Positions 1 through 8,376 of a DNA stretch of 64,000 bases are shown here, piece after piece. Source of the stretch: Variovorax sp. KK3 (GTDB taxonomy: Bacteria > Pseudomonadota > Gammaproteobacteria > Burkholderiales > Burkholderiaceae_C). A program made the translations under genes and the position numbers. The stretch's first letter is position 1; the number at the start of each line of letters is the position of its first letter. The DNA is taken from contig NZ_LYVO01000018.1 in NCBI RefSeq assembly GCF_001984055.1, positions 1 to 64,000 on the forward strand, read 5' to 3'. Below the pieces are notes generated by a model. That model saw only the letters and a list, made by a program, of their open reading frames with translations, ran no database searches and had not been told where the DNA came from.

Positions 1-288
1 CGTGAGGTGCGGGAACACGGCCGAGATCTGGAACGAGCGGATGATGCCGCGCCGCGCGATCTGCGCCGGGCGCTCGCGCGTGATGTCCTGGCCGTTGAAG
101 AGGATGGTCCCCGAGGTGGGCTCGAGGAACTTGGTCAGCAGGTTGAAGCAGGTCGTCTTGCCGGCGCCGTTGGGCCCGATCAAGGCATGGATGGAGCCGC
201 GCACCACCTTCAGATCGACTTTGCTGACGGCGGTGAAGCCCTTGAATTCCTTGGTGAGCTGGCGGGTCTCGAGAATGATGTCGCTCAT
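1..288 (-). CDS. livG: Branched-chain amino acid-type ABC transporter ATPase (LivG-like), N-terminal part
   Basis: The first 96 codons of an ABC ATPase run off the left edge of the window. The protein starts MSDIILETRQLTKEFKGF, has a Walker A motif GPNGAGKTT near residues 40-48, and then the stretch FLEPTSGTILFNGQDITRERP. That spacing and the 'RRGIIRSFQ' segment after it are typical of LivG-type ATPases, which drive uptake of branched-chain amino acids or related amides through a LivHM permease. The Q-loop, signature and Walker B motifs lie outside the window, so LivG versus LivF or a related HAAT-family ATPase is not settled. No permease is visible here; it would be expected to the left. Confidence 0.8.
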   Translation of the reverse strand, partial: MSDIILETRQLTKEFKGFTAVSKVDLKVVRGSIHALIGPNGAGKTTCFNLLTKFLEPTSGTILFNGQDITRERPAQIARRGIIRSFQISAVFPHLT

Positions 289-442
289 CTCGCGAGGGCG
301 CCCGGGTACAGGGAGTAAAGGTCGATCATGCGGTCCATCTGATGCCATCAATGTGGCTGCTGGACACATTGTTTGCAGCCATCTCAATAATGCCTACTGG
401 GGCAAATGCCTATGCTGCACCGCAACCATTTGTCAGATGCGT

Positions 443-480
443 GAAAGCCGCCGCGCCCCGAACGGGACGCGGCGGCTTTC
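443..480 (-). terminator. GC-rich hairpin downstream of the emrB-like gene
   Basis: A 13-bp perfect inverted repeat (arms 443-455 and 468-480) lies just past the stop codon of the efflux gene ending at 495. The stem carries AAAG/CTTT at its base but no clean T-tract follows, so this is a probable but not textbook terminator. The rest of 289-494 shows no gene. Confidence 0.55.
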
Positions 481-494
481 CGGATCGACGAAGT

Positions 495-2057
495 TCAGTG
501 CGCGCCGGCTGCGGCGTCGGCGGCGCCCGGGCTGCGCGTGGGCTTCGACAGCCACACGAAGGGGATCAGCAGCAGGAAGAGCACGGCCGACGCATAGAAC
601 ACGTCGTTGGCGGCGAGCATGAAGGACTGCTGGTCGACCAGGCGGTTGAGCTGCCCCAGGATCTGCTCGGTCGAGAAGCCGTTGGCCGCCAGTCCGGCCA
701 TGGCGCTCGACGTGGCCGAACTGCCCTGGCTCACCGATTCGACCAGCTGGGCATGGTGCAGCGCGGCGCGGTTCTCCCACACCGTGGTGGCGATCGAGGT
801 GCCCATGGCGCCCGCCGTGATGCGCGCGAAGTTCGACAGACCCGAGGCCGCCGCGATACGGTCGGGTGTGAGACCCGACAGCGTGATGGTGACCAGCGGA
901 ATGAAGAAGAAAGCCATCGCCACGCCCTGGATCACCGTCGGGATCATGATGGTCCAGAAGTCGGCCTGGGTGTTGAAGTTGGAGCGCATCCACAGCACCA
1001 GCGCGAACACCAGGAACGAGAAGGTCGCGTAGCGGCGCGGGTCGATCTTGCCGACCGTGAGGCCGACGATGGGCGAGAAGATGATCGCCAGCAGCCCCAC
1101 GGGCGCCATGATCATCCCGGCCTGCGTGGCGGTGTAGCCCATGTACTGCTGCAGCCACAGCGGCAGGATCACCACGTTGCCGAAGAAGAGGCCGTAGGCC
1201 ACCGCGGTGGCAAGCGCGCCCGACCAGAAGTTGCGGCGCTTGAAGAGCGACAGGTCGACCACCGGATGCTTGTCGGTCAGCTCCCAGACCAGGAAGAAGG
1301 CGAAGCCCACCACGGCGATGATCGCCATGGCGATGATCTCGGGCGAGTGGAACCAGTCGAGCTCCTTGCCCTTGTCGAGCATCAGCTGCAGCGAGCCCAC
1401 CCACAGCACCAGCAGCGCCAGGCCGATGCCGTCGATCGGCACCTTGCGCGTGCCGCTTTCGCGCTTGTGATAGATGCCCCAGGTGATGCCGGCCGCGAGC
1501 AGGCCCACGGGGATGTTGATGTAGAAAATCCAGGGCCAGGAAATGTTGTCGGTGATCCACCCGCCCAGGAGCGGGCCCATCACGGGCGCGACCAGCGTGG
1601 TCATGGACCACATCGCCATCGCCAGCCCCGCCTTGGCACGCGGGTAGCTCGACAGCAGCAGCGTCTGCGACAACGGGATCATCGGCCCGGCGACGAAGCC
1701 CTGCAGCGCGCGGAAGGCGATCAGCGTCGTCATGTTGGGCGCCAGGCCGCACAGCCACGAGCTGATGATGAAGAGCAGCACGCTGGCCATGAACAGGCGC
1801 ACCTGGCCGAAGCGCTGGGTGAGCCAGCCGGTCAGCGGCACCGCGATCGCGTTGGCGACGGCGAAGCTGGTGATGACCCAGGTGCCCTGCGTGGAGCTCA
1901 CGCCCAGGTCGCCCGAGATGGCGGGCAGCGACACGTTCGCGATCGACGTGTCGAGCACGTTCATAAAGGTCGCGGCCGAGAGCGCGATCGTGCCCCAGAC
2001 GCGGGCCGAGCCCTCCAGCGGCGGATAGGCGGCGGGAGCCGCTGCGGCGGTTGCCAT
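495..2057 (-). CDS. emrB: DHA2-family drug:H+ antiporter (EmrB/QacA type)
   Basis: A 520-residue inner-membrane exporter of the 14-helix DHA2 branch of the major facilitator superfamily. It carries the family's N-terminal LDTSIANVSLP motif (around residue 33), GWLTQRFG in the loop after helix 2, and the SWPWIFYINIPVG segment that marks DHA2 proteins. The start at 2057 was chosen because a GAGG ribosome site precedes it. It follows the EmrA-like gene by 23 nt and is the last gene of a marR-nodT-emrA-emrB operon. Such pumps expel hydrophobic drugs or uncouplers across both membranes together with the adaptor and outer-membrane partners. The substrate is not readable from sequence. Confidence 0.9.
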   Translation of the reverse strand: MATAAAAPAAYPPLEGSARVWGTIALSAATFMNVLDTSIANVSLPAISGDLGVSSTQGTWVITSFAVANAIAVPLTGWLTQRFGQVRLFMASVLLFIISSWLCGLAPNMTTLIAFRALQGFVAGPMIPLSQTLLLSSYPRAKAGLAMAMWSMTTLVAPVMGPLLGGWITDNISWPWIFYINIPVGLLAAGITWGIYHKRESGTRKVPIDGIGLALLVLWVGSLQLMLDKGKELDWFHSPEIIAMAIIAVVGFAFFLVWELTDKHPVVDLSLFKRRNFWSGALATAVAYGLFFGNVVILPLWLQQYMGYTATQAGMIMAPVGLLAIIFSPIVGLTVGKIDPRRYATFSFLVFALVLWMRSNFNTQADFWTIMIPTVIQGVAMAFFFIPLVTITLSGLTPDRIAAASGLSNFARITAGAMGTSIATTVWENRAALHHAQLVESVSQGSSATSSAMAGLAANGFSTEQILGQLNRLVDQQSFMLAANDVFYASAVLFLLLIPFVWLSKPTRSPGAADAAAGAH

Positions 2058-2080
2058 CGTTCTTGCCTCGTCGCGGCGCG

Positions 2081-3448
2081 TCAGATCGGGTTGACCTGTG
2101 CAGTGTGGGCGGTGTGCGAGCTGTGCGGGCGCAACGCCGCGGCGGCCGGCGCGGGCGTGGCCGCGGGCGCAGCCGCGGGAGGCTGTGCGGCGGGGCGGGC
2201 GAGCGCCGGGCCGCGTCCCAGGTTGGCGGCGATGATGCGCTGGACCTCGGCGTCGGCGCCCTGGTCGAGCTGGCTGTAGACCTTGGTCTGCGCCAGCGCG
2301 GCGGCACGCGGCGCGTCGGCCAGCATCTTGCCGGCCTTCGCGCGCACGTCGACTTCCACGTCCATCGACAGGCCCACGCGCAACGGGTTGGCCTTGAGCT
2401 GCTGCGCGTCGAGCGCGATGCGCACGGGCACGCGCTGCACCACCTTGATCCAGTTGCCGGTGGCGTTCTGCGCCGGCAGCAATGCGAAGGCAGCGCCCGT
2501 GCCCACGCCCAGGCCCGCGACCCGGCCGGTGTACTCGACCTTCTTGCCGTAGACGTCGGCCACCAGCTTCACGGGCTGGTCGATGCGGATGCTGCGCAGC
2601 TGGACTTCCTTGAAGTTGGCGTCGACCCAGAGCTGGTCGAGCGGCACGATGGACATCATCGGCGTGCCGGCCGCGACGCGCTGGCCCAGCTGCACCGTGC
2701 GCCGCGCCACGTAGCCTTCGACCGGCGCGGGCAGCGCCACGCGCTGCGTCGCCAGGTAGGCCTCGCGCACCTTGGCGGCGGCGGCCTGCACGCTGGGGTG
2801 CTGCTCGACGCTGGTGCCGTCGGTCAGCGACTGGTTGCTCGCGAGCTGCTCGCGCGCGGCCACCACGCCGGCCTGGGCCGCGGCCAGTGCGCTCTTGGCG
2901 TTGGCGAGCGTGGTCTCGGCATGGTTGAGTTCTTCCTTCGACACCGCGCCGTTGCCCGACAGCGACTGGCGACGCTTCAGGTCGTCTTGCGCGCGAGCGA
3001 TGTCGCTCTGCGCCTTGACGATGTCGGACTGCCGCAGCGTGACCTGCGCGGCCAGCGAACCGTTGTTGGCGTAGAGCGTGCGCACCTGGCGCACGGCCTG
3101 GCCGAGCGCGGCCTCGGCCTGCTCGAGCGCGACCTTGGCATCGGCCGGGTCGAGCTGCACCAGCGGCTGGCCCGCCTTCACCAGGTCGGTGTCGTCGGCC
3201 ATGATCGACATCACGGTGCCGCCGATCTGCGGCGTGATCTGGATCACGTTGCCTTGCACGTAGGCGTTGTCGGTGGTTTCGTAGCGGCTGGCCACGAGCG
3301 CTTCGTACGCGCCCCAGCCGGCACCGGCCACCACCACGACGGCGGCCAGTGCCGTCAGGGCGCGGCGGCGCTTGCCGTTGGAGGCCGGCGCTTCGGCCGG
3401 AGCGGTGTTGGGGACGCTGTTGGCGGGTGTGTTGTTGTTGCTGTCCAT
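2081..3448 (-). CDS. emrA: EmrA/HlyD-family membrane fusion protein
   Basis: A 455-residue periplasmic adaptor. A charged N-terminus is followed by one transmembrane segment (about residues 29-50), a beta-barrel/lipoyl half-motif (VMSIMADDTDLVKAGQPLVQLDPAD), a long alpha-helical hairpin rich in Ala, Gln and Lys, and the second lipoyl half (ALPAPVEGYVARRTVQLGQ). This is the standard EmrA order. The C-terminal tail is rich in Ala and Pro. It links the DHA2 antiporter to an outer-membrane channel, and both partners are adjacent in the same operon (33 nt after the NodT gene, 23 nt before emrB). AAGGAC upstream supports the start. Confidence 0.9.
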   Translation of the reverse strand: MDSNNNTPANSVPNTAPAEAPASNGKRRRALTALAAVVVVAGAGWGAYEALVASRYETTDNAYVQGNVIQITPQIGGTVMSIMADDTDLVKAGQPLVQLDPADAKVALEQAEAALGQAVRQVRTLYANNGSLAAQVTLRQSDIVKAQSDIARAQDDLKRRQSLSGNGAVSKEELNHAETTLANAKSALAAAQAGVVAAREQLASNQSLTDGTSVEQHPSVQAAAAKVREAYLATQRVALPAPVEGYVARRTVQLGQRVAAGTPMMSIVPLDQLWVDANFKEVQLRSIRIDQPVKLVADVYGKKVEYTGRVAGLGVGTGAAFALLPAQNATGNWIKVVQRVPVRIALDAQQLKANPLRVGLSMDVEVDVRAKAGKMLADAPRAAALAQTKVYSQLDQGADAEVQRIIAANLGRGPALARPAAQPPAAAPAATPAPAAAALRPHSSHTAHTAQVNPI

Positions 3449-3481
3449 GGAATGTCCTTCGGATTCGCGCGATGTAGGGGT

Positions 3482-4969
3482 TCAGGGTTGCCGTGCGGGC
3501 GTCGTGCCGGCATCGGCGGTGGCGTCGGCCTGCGGCTGCCAGCCGCCGCCGAGCGCGCGCGCCAGGCCCACCTGGGTTTCGAGCGCGCGGGCCGACAGGT
3601 CGACGGCCTGGCGGCGCTCGGCCAGCACGGTGGTCTCGGCGGTCAGCACGTTGAGGTAGTTGCCCAGGCCCGCGCCGTAGCGCTGCACGGCGATGCCGTA
3701 GGCGGCTTCTGCTGCGCGCTGCGATTCGGCCTGTTCGGCCTGCTGGCGCGTGACGGACTGGGCGCTCGCGACCTGGTCGGCCACGTCGTGCACGGCGTCG
3801 AGCACCGTGGCGTTGTAGCTCTCGATCGCGGCGTCGAGGTCGGCGTTCTTGCCGCGCAGGTTGGCGCGCAGCCGGCCGCCTTCGAAGATCGGCAGGCGAA
3901 TCGCCGGGCCCACGCCCCACTGCTCGCTGCCCGACTTGGTGAGCTGGCCGAAGCCCAGTGCCGAGAAGCCGGCGAAGGCCACCAGGTTGATGTTGGGATA
4001 GAACTGCGTCTTGGCGTTGGCGACGTCGCTGGTCGCGGCCTCGACGCGCCAGCGCGCGGCGGCGACGTCGGCGCGCCGGCCCAGCAGGTCGGCCGGGATG
4101 GTGGGCTGCAACGCGATCGGGCGCAAGCTGGCGATCTGCGGGGCGGCCAGCGACTGCGTCGCGCCGGGCTGGCCCACCAGCGCGTCGAGCGCGTTGCGCG
4201 CCAGCGCGATCTGTTCGTTGAGCGCCTCGATCTGCTGCCGGGCCTGCGGCAGGCCGCCTTCGCTCTGGCGCAGTTCGAGGCTGGTGTCGAGGCCGGCCGA
4301 CACGCGGTCGCGCACGAGCTTGAAGGTCTCGTCACGCTGCGCGAGGGTGCGGCGCGCCACGGCCAGCTGGTCGTCGAGCCGGGCCCACTGCACGTAGGCG
4401 CGCGTCACGTTGCTGGCCAGCAGCACGCGCGCGGCGTCGGCATCGGCCGCGGCGGCGTTGGTGCTGCCGACGGCCGTCTCGATGGCGGTGCGGTTGCGGC
4501 CGAAGAAGTCGAGCTCCCAGCTCGCGTTGAGCTGCAGCGTGCCCAGCTCCTGTTGCGAGCCGCCCAGCGGTGCGGGATAGATGTAGTTGCTGCTGAACTT
4601 CTGCTTGTTCAGGTCGAGCTGGCCGTCGACCTTGGGCAGGCGCCCGGCCTGCGCCGCACCGATGGCCGACTGCGCGCGCTCGAGGCGGGCCTGGGCCACC
4701 TGCAGGTTGGGGTTGCCGCGCAGCGCCTGGTCCACCAGGCCGTTGAGTTGGGCGTCGCCGAAGGCGAGCCACCATTGGCTGTCGATGGTGGGCGCGGCCA
4801 TGGCCGCGGCTTCGCTGGTCAGGCCCAGCGAGGCGGCATCGCGCAGGGTGGCTTGCGAAGTGTTGCGGCCCATGTCGGCGCAACCGGCCAGGAACAGGGT
4901 CGCTGCAGTCGCCAGCACCGCAAGCGCCGCGATGGGGCGTCGAGTGGAATCAGTTCGAAGTGTTGTCAT
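3482..4969 (-). CDS. NodT-family outer-membrane efflux lipoprotein (TolC-like)
   Basis: A 495-residue outer-membrane factor. The N-terminus is a lipoprotein signal ending in LAGC, so Cys30 is the predicted lipidated residue. Two OEP repeats follow (around residues 70-270 and 280-480), with the PNINLVAFAGFSALGFGQL-type turn and the RLPIFEGGRL motif common in NodT/OprM proteins. The start at 4969 gives a proper signal peptide and lies inside the 3' end of the marR gene (20-nt overlap), so the two are probably translationally coupled. It supplies the exit duct for the EmrAB pair downstream. Confidence 0.9.
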   Translation of the reverse strand: MTTLRTDSTRRPIAALAVLATAATLFLAGCADMGRNTSQATLRDAASLGLTSEAAAMAAPTIDSQWWLAFGDAQLNGLVDQALRGNPNLQVAQARLERAQSAIGAAQAGRLPKVDGQLDLNKQKFSSNYIYPAPLGGSQQELGTLQLNASWELDFFGRNRTAIETAVGSTNAAAADADAARVLLASNVTRAYVQWARLDDQLAVARRTLAQRDETFKLVRDRVSAGLDTSLELRQSEGGLPQARQQIEALNEQIALARNALDALVGQPGATQSLAAPQIASLRPIALQPTIPADLLGRRADVAAARWRVEAATSDVANAKTQFYPNINLVAFAGFSALGFGQLTKSGSEQWGVGPAIRLPIFEGGRLRANLRGKNADLDAAIESYNATVLDAVHDVADQVASAQSVTRQQAEQAESQRAAEAAYGIAVQRYGAGLGNYLNVLTAETTVLAERRQAVDLSARALETQVGLARALGGGWQPQADATADAGTTPARQP

Positions 4970-5498
4970 TGTTCTCTCCACGGGCCGAGACGGCCTGGGC
5001 GTTGTCCAGCAGGCGGCGCAGGTAGCTCTTGAGCTGCATCCATTCCTCGCGGCTGAAGCCTTCGAGCAATTCGTTCTGCACGCCACACAGCACATGGGGC
5101 ACCTGGCGCGCGGCATCGCGCCCCTCGTCGGTCAGCTCGATGTTGACCACGCGGCGGTCGGACACCGAGCGCACGCGGCGACACAGGCCCTTGGCCTCGA
5201 GACGGTCGAGAAGGCGCGTCATGGCGCCGGTGTCGAGCTGGCATTCGCGCGCCAGTTCGGCGACGGTGGTGGCCGTGCCCAGGTGCAGCTTGTACAGCGG
5301 CGCCCACTGAGGGAAGGTCGGGCCGCTCGGCTCCGACATGCGATTGCCCACCGTCTGGCCCAGCATCGTGGTGATGCGCCGCATCATGTGGCCGACGCTC
5401 TCCTCCGCGTTGTACGAGTCGGGCTTGTAGAACTCGGGCGCACGCGCTTTCGGTTCGGGCGGCGAATCGGCGACAGCGGGATCGGTGGAAGCAGGCAT
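4950..5498 (-). CDS. MarR-family transcriptional repressor of the efflux operon
   Basis: A 182-residue winged-helix regulator. The recognition region reads VAELARECQLDTGAMTRLLDRLEAKGLCRRV, followed by the wing SVSDRRVVNIELTDEG; both are diagnostic of MarR. Its position as first gene of an efflux operon indicates local repression relieved by a ligand, as in emrRAB. An upstream in-frame ATG at 5534 was rejected because it lies within the -35 box of a near-perfect promoter. With the start at 5498 the message would be almost leaderless. The C-terminus overlaps the next gene by 20 nt. Confidence 0.88.
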   Translation of the reverse strand: MPASTDPAVADSPPEPKARAPEFYKPDSYNAEESVGHMMRRITTMLGQTVGNRMSEPSGPTFPQWAPLYKLHLGTATTVAELARECQLDTGAMTRLLDRLEAKGLCRRVRSVSDRRVVNIELTDEGRDAARQVPHVLCGVQNELLEGFSREEWMQLKSYLRRLLDNAQAVSARGENNDNTSN

Positions 5499-5505
5499 GG
5501 GGCGG

Positions 5506-5534
5506 ATAATAGTTGCCGCGACAGTAATTGTCAA
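5506..5534 (-). promoter_or_regulatory. Sigma-70 promoter of the marR-efflux operon with overlapping imperfect palindrome
   Basis: On the minus strand TTGACA (5534-5529) and TATTAT (5511-5506) are separated by exactly 17 nt. Between and around the boxes an imperfect palindrome (about 5507-5528, 14 of 22 positions symmetric) could be the MarR operator. The predicted transcription start is about 5498-5500, at the ATG itself. On the plus strand a TAGAAT (5563-5568) lies 9 nt before the divergent ABC exporter, without a good -35 box. Confidence 0.8.
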
Positions 5535-5577
5535 GGCGACCTTTGAAAGGGCAAGCGTTCGTTAGAATGCGCGCTCC

Positions 5578-7374
5578 ATGGTTACCCCTGCCCCTTCTCC
5601 TGTCTCGGCCCCTGCCGCCAAGGCCTCTCCCAAGTCGCTGTCGGGCCTGGCGCCGTTCCTGCGGCCGTACCGTGTCCAGATCGGGCTCGCCGCGCTGTTC
5701 CTGGTGCTGGCGGCCGCGACCACGCTCGTGTTTCCGATCGCACTGCGCAGCCTCATCGACGGCGGGTTGATCGTGGCCGACCGCGGCGCCCAGACCATGG
5801 CGCTGCGCGACCACTTCCTGGCCCTCTTCGCCGTCGCCATCGCGCTGGGCATGTTCTCGGCCGCACGCTTCTACACGGTGAGCTGGCTCGGCGAACGCGT
5901 CACGGCCGACCTGCGCAATGCGGTGTACGCCCACGTGCTGCGCCAGAGCCCGGTGTTCTTCGAGACCACGCAGACCGGTGAAGTGCTCTCGCGCCTGACC
6001 ACCGACACCACGCTCGTACAGACGGTCGTCGGCTCGTCCCTCAGCATGGGCCTGCGCAATGCCGTGATGGGCGTCGGCGCGCTGGCCATGCTGATCTGGA
6101 CCAACCCCTACGTGATGGTGCAGGTGATGGGCATCCTGGTGCTGGTGGTGCTGCCCAGCATGTGGTTCGGCCGGCGCGTGCGCAAGCTCTCGCGCGCGAG
6201 CCAGGACCGCGTGGCCGACTCGAGCGCCATCGCAGCCGAAGTGCTGAACGCGATTCCCGTGGTGCAGAGCTACACGGCCGAGCCGCGCGAGGCCGCCCGC
6301 TTCGATGCCTCCACCGCCGATGCCTTCCGCACCGCGGTGCGCCGCACGAAGGCGCGCTCGGTGCTGGTGGCCTTCATCATCATCGCCACCTCGGCCGCCC
6401 TGCTGTGGGGGCTGTACCAGGGCACGCAGGCCGTGCTGCGAGGCGACATCACGGCCGGGCACCTGGGACAGACGGTGGTGTACGTGATCATCCTCGCGAG
6501 CGCGGCCGCGGTGCTGGGCGAGGTCTACGGCGAGCTTCTGCGCGCGGCCGGCGCCACCGAACGGCTCATGGAGCTGCTGCACGCGCCGCCGGTCATCGTC
6601 TCGCCGGCCCGGCCGACGCAGGCTGCAGTGCCGGCGGCGGGCAGCGCGGTGCGCTTCGAAGGCATCGGCTTCCACTACCCTTCGCGGCCCGGCATGCCGG
6701 CGCTGCGCGACTTCAGCCTCGACATCGCACCGGGCGAAACGGTGGCCCTGGTCGGCTCGAGCGGCGCCGGCAAGAGCACGGTGTTCCAGCTCTTGCTGCG
6801 CTACTACGACCCGCAGTCGGGCCGCATCCTGCTCGACGGCGTGCCGCTGGCCGAGCTGGGCCTCGAAGCGCTGCGTGGCCGCATCGGCCTGGTGCCGCAA
6901 GACGCCGTGATCTTCTCGGCCAGCGCACTCGAGAACATCCGCTACGGCCGACCCGATGCCAGCACGGACGAGGTCCACGCCGCCGCGCGCGCCGCATTCG
7001 CCGACGGCTTCTTGCGCGCGCTGCCCGAGGGCTACGACACCTTCCTCGGCGAGCGCGGCGTGCGCCTGTCGGGCGGCCAGCGCCAGCGCATCGCCATCGC
7101 ACGCGCCATGCTGAAGAACCCGCCGCTGCTGCTGCTCGACGAGGCCACCAGCGCACTCGACGCCGAAAGCGAACGCATGGTGCAGGCCGCGCTCGAATCG
7201 GCGATGACGGGCCGCACCACGCTGGTCATCGCGCACCGCCTGGCGACGGTGCAAAAGGCCGATCGCATCATCGTGCTGGACCACGGCGGCATCGTCGAGC
7301 ACGGCACGCACGCCGCGCTGGTGGCGCAGAACGGCGTTTACGCGCGGCTGGCCGCGCTTCAGTTCGCCGCATAG
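5578..7374 (+). CDS. MsbA/BmrA-like half ABC exporter (fused membrane and ATPase domains)
   Basis: A 598-residue half-transporter that should work as a homodimer in the inner membrane. An N-terminal six-helix domain (about residues 30-330) is followed by an ATPase domain with Walker A GSSGAGKST near residue 391, the signature LSGGQRQRIAIARAML, Walker B LLLLDEATSALD and the H-loop IAHRLAT. The fold suits export of a lipid or hydrophobic drug. Betaproteobacterial relatives are usually annotated only as ABC transporter transmembrane domain proteins. It is divergent from the marR efflux operon, and the promoter interval is only 79 nt, so the two could share control. No glycosyltransferase or lipid A gene is adjacent, so a true MsbA role is not supported. 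Confidence 0.88.
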   Translation: MVTPAPSPVSAPAAKASPKSLSGLAPFLRPYRVQIGLAALFLVLAAATTLVFPIALRSLIDGGLIVADRGAQTMALRDHFLALFAVAIALGMFSAARFYTVSWLGERVTADLRNAVYAHVLRQSPVFFETTQTGEVLSRLTTDTTLVQTVVGSSLSMGLRNAVMGVGALAMLIWTNPYVMVQVMGILVLVVLPSMWFGRRVRKLSRASQDRVADSSAIAAEVLNAIPVVQSYTAEPREAARFDASTADAFRTAVRRTKARSVLVAFIIIATSAALLWGLYQGTQAVLRGDITAGHLGQTVVYVIILASAAAVLGEVYGELLRAAGATERLMELLHAPPVIVSPARPTQAAVPAAGSAVRFEGIGFHYPSRPGMPALRDFSLDIAPGETVALVGSSGAGKSTVFQLLLRYYDPQSGRILLDGVPLAELGLEALRGRIGLVPQDAVIFSASALENIRYGRPDASTDEVHAAARAAFADGFLRALPEGYDTFLGERGVRLSGGQRQRIAIARAMLKNPPLLLLDEATSALDAESERMVQAALESAMTGRTTLVIAHRLATVQKADRIIVLDHGGIVEHGTHAALVAQNGVYARLAALQFAA

Positions 7375-7436
7375 CCGCGTCGGGCGCAGGCATGCATCCT
7401 GCGGCGGCATGCCGCGTGGATCACAATCGCTTTCGC

Positions 7437-8354
7437 ATGCACTACGACCTGACCGACCTGCGCCTGTTCCTGCACGTGGGCGAGACGCGCAACCTCACGC
7501 GGGCCGCCGAGCGCGCCTTCCTTTCGCCGCCCGCGGCCAGCATGCGGATCAAGCAGCTCGAAGAGAACTTCCACACGCCCCTGCTGTTGCGCCAGGCCAA
7601 GGGCGTGCAACTTACGCCGGCCGGCGAACGCATGCTCGAGCACATCCGCATGGTGTTCAACCAGCTCGAATGCATGCATTCGGCGATGCAGCCTTTCGCC
7701 AGCGGCGTGAAGGGGCGCGTGCGCCTGCTCGCCAACAGCACGGCAGCCAGCACCTTCCTGCCCGGCGCGCTGTCGGCCTTTCTGGCGGAGCATCCCGACA
7801 TCGACATCGAGCTGGAGGAGTGCAGCTCGCGCGAAGCCGCGGTGGCGGTGGTCAAGGGCGCGGCCGACATCGCGATGGTGGCGGGGCACGTGATGCCCGA
7901 AGAACTCGACGTGCTGCCGCTCTACCGCGACGAGCTGGTGCTGATCGGCTCGCCGCTGCTCGGTCCGCGCAAGGAAGGTCCGGTGCGTCTGGCCGAGCTG
8001 TTGGACAGCACGCCCTTCGTCGGCCTCAACCAGCACAACTCGATCCACAGCTTCGTCGACGGCATCGCGCGGCAGCTGGGCAAGCGCATCAACCTGCGCA
8101 TCCAGGTCGGCAATTTCGACGCGGTGTGCCGCATGGTCGAAGCCGGCGCCGGCGTGGCGGTGGTGCCGCTGATCTGTGCGCAGCAGTACGGGCTGAAGCG
8201 GCTGCGCGTGATGGCGCTCGACGAGCCATGGGCCCGGCGCGACATCAGCCTGGTGCGCCTGCGCTCGCACACCTTGCCGCGGTCGAGCGAGCTGCTGATC
8301 GAACACCTGCGCCAGCAGGTACGCGCGTTGGTGGGCGAGGTCGCGCACGAGTAG
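7437..8354 (+). CDS. LysR-family transcriptional regulator
   Basis: A 305-residue LysR protein: N-terminal winged helix-turn-helix (LRLFLHVGETRNLTRAAER, then SPPAASMRIKQLEE) and a periplasmic-binding-protein-like effector domain from about residue 90. The start MHYDLTDLRLF is the usual LysR position. It lies next to, but convergent with, the minus-strand catabolic operon ending at 8377, so control of that operon is possible but not shown by a divergent promoter. The inducer is unknown. Confidence 0.9.
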   Translation: MHYDLTDLRLFLHVGETRNLTRAAERAFLSPPAASMRIKQLEENFHTPLLLRQAKGVQLTPAGERMLEHIRMVFNQLECMHSAMQPFASGVKGRVRLLANSTAASTFLPGALSAFLAEHPDIDIELEECSSREAAVAVVKGAADIAMVAGHVMPEELDVLPLYRDELVLIGSPLLGPRKEGPVRLAELLDSTPFVGLNQHNSIHSFVDGIARQLGKRINLRIQVGNFDAVCRMVEAGAGVAVVPLICAQQYGLKRLRVMALDEPWARRDISLVRLRSHTLPRSSELLIEHLRQQVRALVGEVAHE

Positions 8355-8356
8355 CC

Positions 8357-8372
8357 CGCCGGCGCGCCGGCG
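8357..8372. repeat. 16-bp perfect GC palindrome between convergent genes
   Basis: CGCCGGCG followed by CGCCGGCG forms a perfect self-complementary 16-mer, 2 nt after the LysR stop and 4 nt before the aminotransferase stop. It may help end transcription from both sides, but there is no T-tract. Confidence 0.5.
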
Positions 8373-8376
8373 CGTC

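Noticed and set aside
2051..5032. Long plus-strand open frame opposite the efflux operon
   Set aside because: It is a GC-codon shadow of emrA and the NodT gene, which carry clear family motifs and a promoter on the minus strand.
5498..5534. Upstream ATG at 5534 as the marR start
   Set aside because: It lies within the -35 box of the promoter that should drive the gene, so it would not be in the transcript.
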